NCBI GenBank assembly: GCA_032719365.1
Contig: CM064863.1
Coordinates: forward strand, 64,629,583 to 64,693,582
Direction: 5' to 3'
DNA length: 64,000 bases
DNA from: Prinsepia uniflora
Lineage: Eukaryota > Streptophyta > Magnoliopsida > Rosales > Rosaceae
The translations under genes were made by a program, and so were the position numbers. Below the pieces are notes generated by a model that worked only from the letters and a program-made list of their open reading frames with translations, was not told where the DNA came from and ran no database searches. Below, one piece after another: positions 47,694-59,241 of the stretch. How positions within the stretch are numbered: position 1 is the first letter of the stretch; each line of letters opens with the position of its first letter.

Positions 47694-50431
47694 TGACACG
47701 ACCCATCCCAATCCCCTCGGGATTAACGTGGGATGTGTCATGCTCCCGTCTGACACAAAGTGGCATTCAAGGGATAATACGTACCTCAGCCTATACGGGG
47801 CTCCCAGAGTGCGCTAGGATCGTTGGAGGAGTGCGATGTCTCGATCTCTGCTATAGCCCGCGTCCGTGATCAACCTGAACGACATTAAAACCATTCAGAA
47901 CTGTGAGTAACTTATTCCATTCACTAAAAAGTATGCATGTATCGAAAGTCAGTAATCAAAACATTTACTCAAATAAGCAATTAGGGCCTTTTCCCAAAAA
48001 CCGTAACTCAAAATCAAGTGTGGGAACTCAGCCCAAAACTGTAAAATACCAAAATCTGTAAATCCAAAACCAAGTGGGCCACTACCCAAATCAATAACCA
48101 CAAATCCAGAGAGACAGAAATACCATTTCATGATTCCAACAATCCATATTACCATATAACCATACCTGTTATCCCAGATGCCTAGCGTCCCAGACGTTGA
48201 CGTCCCATATGTCATTTCTCACAGTAATAAGCAACGCGTGCTACCTGGGGTCTCTCCGGGTCAATATCTGTGACATCCCAGATGTCTGACGTCTCATATG
48301 TCTAATCATAGCATTCCTGCTCTTGAGTCACTATACGGTTTGGTAGCTCCGTATAATGACCCCCCGCAGGCAATGCACCGTGACTTCCTCAATGTCCCAA
48401 ACACCTAGAGGAGACCATCACATACCCTCGTATCAAGATGGTATATGGAAAACAGTTTTACAAGTCATTTCAAAACATCTCAATGGGCCTTGCCCAAAAT
48501 CTCTATAAAATATCACAAAACTATTTAGGGTCCCCGACAAGAAATCACGTTTATGAAACATAGGGTCCCAGACCCGAAATCACATTTATAAAACTCAACT
48601 GGGTCTCATGCCCGATTTTGTAAACCACTGGGCCCCCGGCCAGATCACATAACTCAAAAGGGTCTTAGCCCGATTTCGTAAACCAACTAAGCCCCTTGCC
48701 CGATTACATAATTCAAATGGGTCTCATTCCCGAATTCATCTTTACAAAACCAAAACCATGCCATACAACCATAATTAAACTCACAATCACATAGCCATAG
48801 CATAAACTCGTAAACCTCGAAAAACGTGTAAATACGGGATTACCTCGAAATACGTGTCATCATGTAAACCAACAGTGCCACAATCATCATCATAGAAAAC
48901 ATGTATGTAAAACATATTAAATAGTTATGCATGCATCACAGTTAAGAAAACAAAGTCCATTCATAGACCATCCTACGCCGCTGCCTCAATACGCGTGCCA
49001 AAAGCCTCCTCGGGCCACACCACTATCACTGGGACTTCCAAACCTGTCCAAATCATACTAGAGGGTTACTAACCTCCTCATTAACCCCTCATTAAAACCC
49101 CGTAATTTTCTCGAACTTTTAACTATTTTTAAACTCAATCCTAAACCTTCGAACACCCCGAAACATATAGAAACGATGTCTGATCGACACGAAACCAGGC
49201 CCAAAATGTTCGTTACATCGAATAGATTATTTCACATGTTGAAATTTTCCCCAAAAAGCCCCTCACGTACCCCCATGTGCGACCTGTACTTCCTGCGTGT
49301 GAAACCCACGCATCGGGTACTGTTCATCGTCAACCTCCAGCGAACCCGGTTTGAACCGGTTCATTGGTTCAGTCTGGTTTAACCAAACTGACCAACGACC
49401 GACCAGGACGGTTCTCCCAATTCCAGCCATCATTCTCGACGGGGTTTCCACCTACATGATCGTCTAATCCTCCTTTAAGGTTCTATGATTTCAAAAACAA
49501 CAAACACACACGAGATCATTACATGTAGCTCAAAACCCGTAGCCCAGATTCCTCCCCCATATTCCAAGCTTTTCCGGCCATATGGGTCCACGAAACCAAC
49601 GCCAAAACAATTCATTTTGTCCCTAGAACCAGTCCTAACACTTTGAAACAACCCAAACACGTCAAGATTTGTGGTTTCAAAAATGAAAAAACATGGGGTT
49701 TCTCGGGTTTCCGGCTTACCGTCGTCGTGTCACCGCCGTGAGTTCCTCCTGTCACTCCCCTAGTGTCCTTGTCTTCTCCTGGGACCAGTCTAGTAGGGGT
49801 TTGAGTTAAGTTTGTATGGGTTGGACGGGTAGTGAGTTTGGGGTATGGGTTTTTGTGTTCTTCGTGGTTTGGGAGATGTCGAGAGAGAGAGATACATGTC
49901 ATGGTGATGAGGATCAGCTGAGAGGGAATGAAGGGTGCAAATGCAATCTTGGAAATGAGATGGACGGTTGGGATTACATGAAGAAAATAAATCATATTTT
50001 AAGTGACCAATGGGGCAAGATCCACATTTTAGGGAAAAGGGAGTGTGGGATGAGCGAGACTTGTCACTCATCCAAGGGTCTAGATTAATTCCAGTTTTAT
50101 ATCGGATTACAATATTATAATATTATTTTAATTAAACCCTCGGTTCGTACGTTTAATCGATTTCGCTCCCGTGGATCGTAACTTTTTTGTCCAACGTCCG
50201 ATTTCGGCGTGCCTCCTGTTTATGGATTCGTATCATCCCGATCTACGTAACGGTACTTGGCCTTCGACCATTAGACCTCCCAGATGAAAATTCAACATTT
50301 TACCCACGTCTAGGGGCAAAACGGTCATTTTACACTGTCTGGTCGATTTCGCTCAACTAATCACTGTTTAACCTCACTAATCTTTGATTAGTCACTAAAT
50401 CTAATCCCGGAATTCGGGACGGGTCGTTACA
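47694..50431 (-). mobile_element. E3 5' LTR
   Basis: The plus strand runs from TGACACGACCC to GGGTCGTTACA, 2738 bp. Compared with the 3' LTR it lacks about 45 bp near 47910 and has no TRIM. Its uninterrupted GGGTAGTGAG near 49828 is the empty site for the Cassandra insertion. Repeat array at 48590-48730. Confidence 0.92.
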
Positions 50432-51042
50432 GGTAGGCTATTCCAGACATGTCACTCGATAGGCAATGCTAGTGATGCCAATCGGTAGGCCTTACTAGGC
50501 ATGCTACTTGACAGGAGATGACAACAACAGAAGCCTAACAAGGTCCAAGTCTCAACCATTCAGAAGGCGAACTCAGCAGGTATGATCGACACTCCTGGTC
50601 CGATTAGCTAGTTGTGAGTAACAATTTCCTTACATGCTAGCAGATCTATTGCCACGTGGCACATATCTCGAATTTGCGCCACACATAGAAGCATATCCTG
50701 ATGTAGCTTGAAACCTACTACAACAGTGTTCAGCCACCACATTTATTGCCACTACAAATAGCCCCAAAACCCTTCCATAAAGGTATTATCTCTGACCTAC
50801 TTCTCTCTCTAAACACACAACATTGACTCTTCAGTCTCTGTGTTGTGATATGCCTAATGGTTCTCCATCACGCTTTCTAAGCATAGGAGCATTTTAGGCT
50901 AGCACCCCATTGGTGTCTAGTTATTGCTATTTTCCTCGCAGGTCACTTGGCAGGCTTAAGGAGGATTTGAACCAGCACCCCCTACCGGGTCCTAGATCCC
51001 CTAGCAGGTCTCATCACGTTAGGTCTAATTTCGGATCAAACA

Positions 51043-52536
51043 CATTTTGTTTTCGTGGTCAACCAAGTCTCAGAGTATAGGTCTTGTGTTGGTTATGTTA
51101 TTGCAGGTGCTCGACGCCTTAATTCTTCATTGCGGCAATTGATTTTGCAACTTATGAGTCTTTATGACAATGATGTGGCACATCGGCTTGCACAACAAGA
51201 TATGGGTCTTGTTTTCTAGATTTCTTGTTTTGAAAAGGCTTATGATATTGTATACAAATTACTTTTCGAGGATAGACAATTATAACATCTTTGGTATGTG
51301 ATACTCTTTTCTTTCGACTTGATTTAAACATTCAGAGAGTTTTAATGAGGCCACATAGAGCACCATATCCTCTTTGTTTCTTTGTCGATTTCTTAATAAA
51401 TATCGCACTGTTTCTAGAAAAAAAATATATCATTTGGAAACTTTGAAATTCCTTATTTTAAACTATTTTAACCTAAATCCTTGCTAATTTGAAGTTCTCA
51501 TCCAAACAAGATTTCCAAGGTGCAATAATGAAAAATTCGTCCTCTTACATAATGGATGATTTTTATTACATAGCAAGCACATGTAAGTGACATAACTTAA
51601 GAGATCACTGGGTCCTTGATTGATATGTAGAGAGACATGCGAGCCTACTATAATGAATCTATATTTTCAATGAAGAAGGAGAATGGTCTAAAATATAATT
51701 CGGATTTTCGGTTGAAGCATTGAATATATGATCGAAGAAAAATGCTTTTACTCACGTTAAATACTCGTGTTAATCGAACCGAATATTTGATATCAAGTTG
51801 ATATCAAATAGTAAAAAAAAAATATTTGATATCAAGTTGGACCCAGAACCGAAGCAAAATGGGCCTAGGCCTATAAACCCTATTGGACCTTTTCCATTAT
51901 CTGCAATTCTGCATACCAAAAATTGGATAATCAATTATACTTCTCTAGTCAAACGCCATCTTGGTAGGATTTAAACGCCCACTTCCAAAAAAAAAAAAAC
52001 GACTTAGTGGGGAGTGGGAGGCCTCAACGGTATCATTGAAAGGGAAATGGGCATTTTGGTAATTTTCACCACCAAACATGGGTCCCTTACTAATATACAA
52101 TAAAATACTTGTCCATCGCTCCTCTCAGCACCACTCGTCAACCTTTGCTGATTTTCCTAAGTTGTCCCTGTCATCTCACGTATCCACATCATGCTTGTGT
52201 GACTCCATTTATTATCATTTTTAATTTTTAATTTTTTCTAGAAGAGAAACTTTCAGTCTCTGGCGTTGAGTTTTGGTATCCAAAGACAATGCACACTTTG
52301 GATCCCCTCTTCTCTCTTTCCTGTCTAAAAGCCCACCTTTTGAGCTATATGACAAGCCTTTCCTCTTGTGGGTTTATTCTCAAGTTTTCTTATCTTTGCC
52401 TCTGACACCATTTTTCATCAATTTGCTTCACATTTCCACGCTTTCCCAATGAGCTTCTGATCGTTGGCAAAAAAAGAAAATGTGCTTCTGATCCAACTTT
52501 ACTCTATTGTTTCCAAAACCCTATATCCTTCTGATA
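51043..52536. other. Intergenic region and likely promoter / 5' leader of the CIP7-family gene
   Basis: No gene recognised. It is A+T-rich with scattered A runs. A perfect 13-bp inverted repeat sits at 51798-51835. The C+T-rich stretch at about 52225-52440 looks like a plant 5' leader, but no clear TATA box could be assigned. Confidence 0.5.
51783..51839. repeat. Direct and inverted repeat around TTGATATCAAATA
   Basis: TTGATATCAAATA (51798-51810) and its perfect inverted copy (51823-51835) flank a 12-base A-rich loop. The 18-base ATATTTGATATCAAGTTG also occurs twice in direct orientation (51783-51800 and 51822-51839). Possible excision scar or hairpin; function unknown. Confidence 0.75.
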
Positions 52537-55500
52537 ATGAAGTCTTCAACTCGGCTGGACTCGGCTCTGTTCCAACTCACGCCCACTCGGACCAGGTAGT
52601 CTTTTCTTCCAAATAAATGAGTTTCAATAATTTTAGTTTGACAATAAAGATTGGGTTTTGCTTTTTGCAATCATTAAAATACTGGGTTAGGAGCAATGAC
52701 TTAGTTAGGAATTTTATGATTGTTAATGATCTTTAGTGTTGGTGTTTTTGGATTGAGTTTTTTGGTGTTTTATTAGATTTTAATATGTGTTTCTTTAGTT
52801 GGTTTCGCTTTGTCAGTTAATGTCCTAGAATGTCTGATTATTTTGTGCTTAATCCTTATGGTTGTTTTCTATTTGTTATGTTTAGATGCCATTTTTCTGT
52901 GTTGAAATGTACCTTTCGTTGTTAAGTTTGTTCTCTGTCAATTCGTGTCCAATAGTTCAAATTCAGCTTGAGATATATTGATTGGCAGGCCACATTTTTA
53001 TTTGAACCAAACAAAGTGTTGATTTTAATGAAAAATACCCTATTTATTCATTTCCTTCTCTGTTCTGTTCCGCGTTTATCTTGTGAAGATATAATTGTAA
53101 AGTTGAAATCAAACCAGTGTTGTTCTTCAATTTGATTTTTTTCCCGCTTTTCTCTCCATCTTGGCAGGTGTGATCTGATTATTTCTGCAAATGGAAAGAA
53201 GGAGAAAATAGCTTCTGGTTTGTTGAATCCGTTTCTTTCCCACTTGAAGACTGCCCAAGAACAGATGGCCAAGGGTGGTTATTCAATTATTCTTGAGCCA
53301 GATAATGCTAGTAGGGATGCTATATGGTTCACAAAGAGTACTGTGGAAAGGTCTGTACTGAAATCCAATGCCCATCTCCCATCTATGGTATTGAAGCGTG
53401 CATAAGTTGACATGACTGTTGTATAGATGCATGCTTGATTGCTGATTTAGAATCACTTCTCATTTAAAGTATAGGGCAAGGGTCCGTTGGGAAGTGCGTG
53501 GATTTGGATTTGATAACAAGCTGATATGTTTTGTTTGAACTATTACAGTGCATGAATGCTAGGATTTGAATAAGAAGAAAAAGTAAAGAAAACAAAATGG
53601 ATTTTCAATTGACATTGTGCGTATAGTTATTTCAAATCCCTTTCACTGGCATTGCATCTAGCTAACCACTTTCTATTTCAAATACCTTCAATCTAGTGTT
53701 ATTTTATTTTTGTATCAACTTGAACTTTGTTACCCAATCCAAATCCTTATCAATACCATCGGAGCCCAACTGAAATTCTAATTTTATTTTAAACGTAAGA
53801 AAAATGTGTACTGTTCAACATTCATCATACTTAGCTGGAAATGTTGCAAGAGCTTTGACATGCAGTGTGCTATAATGATATCTCTACCCTTGAAAATCAT
53901 AATACTGTATTTATATGTGAGGTGACTCTTAGGTTTGTTCGCTTTGTGAGCAACCCTGAGGTCTTGGAACGGGTGTATACTTTAGAATCTGAAATTTTAC
54001 AGATTGAAGAGGCTACTGCAATTCAAGGAAATAGTGATATGAGACTTAATCTTGTAAGTAAGGTCTATAATGTTCACTGATCTGTCTGTGATATCATTAG
54101 AAAAAGTAAGTCTCAGTTCTTTGTGGCAGGTAGAGGATAATCATGGAAAACCTGTAGACATTGTTGAAGGTAATGTTGTAAACAACACACAATGATTTCT
54201 TATTAGTAAAGTAAGAGTTGTTTTTTCCTATTTCATTTTCTTTCAGCTTTGTACTGGACTACTGATGTTTGAGTTGTTTCCCCTCCCTTCCCAACAAATT
54301 GATGTAGATAGCAGTGTGGCCCCAGCTTATGTCTCTATCAGGTGTTGATAGCCCCAACCTTCCTCTACCATGCTTCACCATATACCCTCCTTTTATTTCT
54401 CTATTATGCATCTTTACATTTGGCGTCATTTCAGAAGTTTAAGTGTAGTGAAACTTTCAGGTTTCACTGGACTTGTATCTTTTACCCCACTTTCCGTTTC
54501 CTTTTTTGCTTTATATAGTGGGTGGCAAAGACTAGGTCAACTAAGCTCTTTAATCTGGTTTTATGTTTGTTTTAGTTTCTGATTAAAAAATCTGTAATTA
54601 TTTTTTATTTTTCTTTTAAATCCCTAGTTACTGGTTCTTACATTGGATTGTGAACCCAAGTTGTTTTTTGACAGGGAACAAGCCCATGTTAGATAGTAAT
54701 GAAGAGAAGGCAATTGTCCTTTACCAGGTTTGAGTCTAATCCTCATCATATATTTTATCTTTTATTTTTTTTCGCTCAAGTTCTCTAATTTGGTTTGTGT
54801 ACACAAAATTTCAGCCTGATACCCATCAACCTGAAGCAAACGGATCCAATGCACAACAGGAAAATTCAAAGTATGTACCATTTGTTGCAATTTTATCTTG
54901 TGGTACTTATGTTCCTGGGTACGAGCCTCTCATGGAAGTTGAAATTATCTTGAAAAGTAAACTGTTTATTAGGGGCTCAGCAGGTGTGATCATAAAAAAT
55001 GTCTACCGATCACTTCAAGTCTGATTTCTCTTTGATTATCCTGCTACCAGATGTACTTTTCAAGTAAACCAGCGATGCATGGGAGGGGGGTTGTAGCTCT
55101 AGTTTACCTCTAATAAAGGCCCAAGTTCAAACCTCAAATTCTTTTTTATCCTCTTTATGCAAAAATGAGTAGTTAGCATTTGATAACAAAATAAAAAAGT
55201 AATGGAAAGCCACAGATGCCAGAAAAGAAGCATGGCTATTAGGAAAAAAAATAAAGAAAAAAAGGGTAACTGTCAACACACATTTTTACAAGCCGGCCCA
55301 TCCCCTGTCATGCACTCACCAACATATATTTTCTATTGACAAGATTCCATCCAATAAATGGATGTCTCCAAGCATTGATTGCACAGTTATTATGTGCACT
55401 TCTGCAAACATTTCACATATAGGATGTAGAGAGGACTGAATTTATTTTATGTTTACTATATTGATTAAGAAGAAAAGAACCATATGTGATTGAGTCCTTC

Positions 55501-58500
55501 GTGTCATATTGAGTCTGTCATCACTGATTTCTATGAACTAAATGAGTTTGTGTTTATTTTTTTTGCAAGAAAATTAATCTGATTGCTAATCTATTTATCT
55601 TATATTAATTAGAGTTCAGCTTTTGAAAGTCCTGGAGACACGCAAAACTATGCTGCGGAAAGAACAAGGTATGGCTTTTGCACGTGCTGTAGCTGCAGGA
55701 TTTGATATTGATCATTTGCCACCATTGATGTCATTTTCTGAATGCTTTGGGGCTTCACGCTTAATGTAAGAATACTTTTTCCACTTTAACATTAAAATGT
55801 GGCAAGATATTTTTATTGACATTTCCTGATAAAGTAACTTTATCAATATAAAAGGGATGCTTGTAGAAGATACAAGGAACTGTGGAAAAGAAAGCATGAA
55901 ACTGGCCAATGGCTTGAAATTGAAGCCACGGAAGCTATGACTGCTAGATCAGAGCTATCTGCTATGAATGCATCTGGCATAATGCTTTCAAGTGTGACCA
56001 ACAAACAAAATGAGGTGGCTTGGGAAAATAATGGCAAAGCAACTACAGGTAGGAGTTCAAATTATAAGAGGTATCCGACAAATAAATGCTTAACCTATTA
56101 TAATTTCTGTTCTCAAGAAATGTCAGCATCAAACCCTGCTAAATTATTCTATGAGTCTTCAATAGTTATACAGGACCATCAGTTTCAGTAGCAAAGAAGG
56201 GTGAAATTTAATTTTCATTCAATATGTTACAAATTTATGTGAAGATTTAACATTTTCTTTGAGAAGGGACCCATTACCATATTGCATGGCTATATTTTAA
56301 TTTCGTTTCAATTTATATTGTAGTACTGTTTGCACATTGTCTTTTGTCTTTTTTCACTACTTTTAAGTTTAGCTTGTCTACTTAATCTTGCAGAAGAAAA
56401 GCCTCCCACAGAGCAACCACCATTAAGCCACCAAGAATATTTTCCCGGCCAGTTTCCCCATCAGATGTTCCCTCCCTGGCCTGTTCACTCTTCTCCAGGT
56501 GCCTTACCTGTTTATCCTCCATACCCAATGCAAGGAATGCCTTACTATCAGAACTACCCAGGAAATGGCCTATTTTTTCAAGCCCCTCATCCAACAGGAG
56601 AGGATCCCAGACTCAATCAAGGTCAAAGAATGAAACAGAAGAGGCATTCCATGGATAGTAGTAATGGTAATTTTGAATCCGAAACATGGGTGGTGGATGG
56701 TTTGAGAACAAGATCATCAGATGATGTGGAGTTGGAGAAAGATTCTTCAAAAAGTCAAGATTCGCGAAAGAACCGTAGCCGCTCAAGTAAAAATCAATCA
56801 GGCACGGTTGTCATTCGGAACCTTAATTACATCACCTCAAAGGGGAAAAATTTTTCAGATACTGAATCTCATTCAGAGAGTGGCTCTCAAACTGATGAGG
56901 ACAATGGAGACTTTCAGGATGGAATTGCAGAGAAGGTTTTGCATTCTCTTAAATCCTTAAAAAGAAAAGGAATCAATACACAATCTACGGATACATTTAA
57001 CTCATCTATGAAGGAAGAAACGTTTTCTATGAAGGAGGGAGATGACACGAACTGGCAGGCATTTCAGAAATTTTTACTCAGAGACCCTGATGAAGATAGA
57101 CGTGATCTTGACCAAGGGATGTTTTCTAATGAAAAGAAGGGTCAACTGAAAAGGCGGCAAAATACCATGGGGGATGATCCTTTAGTATCTGATGGTCGAG
57201 AAATGGGTGAAATTCATGAAGGGAGTTCAACAGATATCAATAAACTGAGTGGAAGGGTTACCTGCATGCAAAAGTCATCTAATGATGAATTGTTGATCTC
57301 TACAAGAGAGGATCAGTTGGGTCACAGTAGGGCAATAGATGGTCCAATGGATTTACGGTCTACTGAAATAGATGGCAAAAGGGGTGGCTATAGGAGGAAT
57401 TCCAATGATGGTTTTATGATTAATAGACGTAGTGACCAGTCAAGCTTTACAAGTTTTTCCTCAGATCCACTTGCTACAAATGGATTTGATCTTCCGACGC
57501 ATAGTTTAGATAGGAGGTCACCAAACAACATGGATGATGATTCCTACATAGTTCCATTGAGATCAGTTTCACTAGATCATCTTGAAAACAATGACAGAAA
57601 TGCTATGGATATGGGATCTGAGTTCCCATCGGCAGTTCGGAAGACCGAAACCCAAGTTAATTATGAGCCAGATGAGTTAACTTTAATGCCTGAGCGTGGC
57701 GCAGAAAAGGGTTCAATAGGCTACAATCCTGCTTTAGATTATGAAATGCAGGTTCATGCAAATGGTCGTGCTGCTTTGGATAAGAAACAAAAGGAAGTGG
57801 TGACTGAAAACAAGCAAGGGTCTAAGACACCTGACAAGGACAGGAAATCAAAACTTGTTTCTGATACTTCATATAAGAAGATTGGGGGACCAATAAGGAA
57901 AGGAAAGCCCTCAAAGTTGAGTCCTTTGGATGAAGCGCGTGCACGTGCTGAGAAACTAAGAAGCTTTAAAGCCGATCTTCAGAAAATGAAGAAAGAGAAG
58001 GTTATTTATCATTTGCTACCCGTTTTCTTTTTTCAGAGAGTAAATTTAGGGACCATTCCTTTTGTGTTTTTTTTTTTTTAATTTATTTATATTTTTTTTC
58101 CTTTCAATTTTTAGGCGTGAGATAGGGAGAAAGTATATAGGAGAAATGAAAAATGATTGATGAAGAAGAGTGATAGGTTGGGGAATAACAAAGAAGAACA
58201 AATGAAAACCAAATCTTGAATGTGAAAACAACTTTAAATAGTTCTGGTTTTTAGTTTTCATTTCGTCTGCCTTCCCTTGTGCATATCTTCCACATTGATC
58301 CCACCATCTGTCCTCCATTCTTCTTTATCCCTCCTTTTCCTTGTATACTTCCCTTATATCTCAAGCGCAAAAAGTGAAAACCAAAAACCAGATGATTATC
58401 AAACGGACCCCGAGGAAAACCTCTCGTAGTTTTTACCAAAGTAGAATATTCACCCGCCTAGTTGTACTGACTTTAAAAGGTATGTTAGATCATTACTCTC

Positions 58501-59209
58501 AATACAGTATGCCGATTTCGAGTTGAACTTTTACACTTATGACATTCCAGAGAGAGACTCAAGTTGACAAGATTACAATTTTGAGTTTAAATCATTAGTA
58601 AAGTGTATCGCTCATGAAAACATGTCATAAAATTATGGAGCACCTGAACTTTTAAAAGCTGGTCTTATCCACATTATTATTTTTACATCCGAACATATTC
58701 GTAGACTTGGTATATTTTGTTCTAGGGAAATAGATGTATTCCCAGATATGAGTTTATGACCTCTATAATTTAGGAGACGCAGGTAGACAAACAACTATTT
58801 GAGTTAAAAATCATTAGTAAAATAATGTTTCATATATAATGGAAAAATGTGATTATTTATTACTTTCTACTTGGTTTACAACGATATTTATTCTGTGGTG
58901 TAACTTATTTCCTATGTCTCTGGGGTTCATGTAGCCAGTGCTACAGTATATTATATGTTCGAAAGTTAGCTTCACAAGTTTTATGCTAAGCTTTTTTATC
59001 TGGTTTATTCATTCCATTTTCAAATGTTTGAGCTTTTGGTTTACAGGAAGAGGAAGAGATGAAACGACTGGAAGCTTTAAAGATACAGAGGCAAACAAGG
59101 ATTGCTGCTAGAGGCGGTGGCATCCCTGCTCTGACACCATTGCCCTCACAGAAAACCAGGAAACAAGGACTCGAAAAACTATCACCAAGCATGTACAAAG
59201 GATCAAAGC

Positions 59210-59241
<32 letters not shown>

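Larger units (their letters stand above)
40328..50431 (-). mobile_element. E3: non-autonomous Tekay-like element
   Basis: The plus strand runs from TGACATGACCC to GGGTCGTTACA with a perfect TSD, GGTAG (40323-40327 and 50432-50436). The 3' LTR is 40328-43838 (including a 0.74-kb TRIM insertion), the internal region 43839-47693, and the 5' LTR 47694-50431. PBS and purine tract are intact. The LTRs differ by roughly a tenth by eye, plus small deletions. No polymerase is present. It is the same subfamily as S1. Confidence 0.92.
40138..51042 (+). mobile_element. Presumed Tat-lineage 3' LTR, split by E3
   Basis: It starts TGGTACATCC after the purine tract, is interrupted by E3 at GGTAG, and resumes at 50437. 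It ends at 51042 with CGGATCAAACA, a common kind of Ty3 LTR end. About 800 bp without E3. A CTACAAATAGCCCC box (about 50752) followed by a C+T-rich leader could be the promoter. The 5' partner LTR is not in the window, so the ends are inferred from one copy. Confidence 0.5.

Noticed and set aside
54797..55024. 75-codon ORF inside the CIP7-family gene
   Set aside because: It is exon 6 read through its donor (54870/gtatgt) into intron 6; the spliced frame continues at 55613.
56330..56393. Apparent upstream start of exon 9 (MHIVFCLF...)
   Set aside because: This hydrophobic stretch is the pyrimidine-rich end of intron 8; splicing from 56048 to 56394 keeps the family reading frame.
58001..58081. 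Apparent C-terminal end of the 583-codon ORF
   Set aside because: It is read-through of the donor at 58000 into intron 9; joining to 59047 restores the conserved coiled-coil segment.
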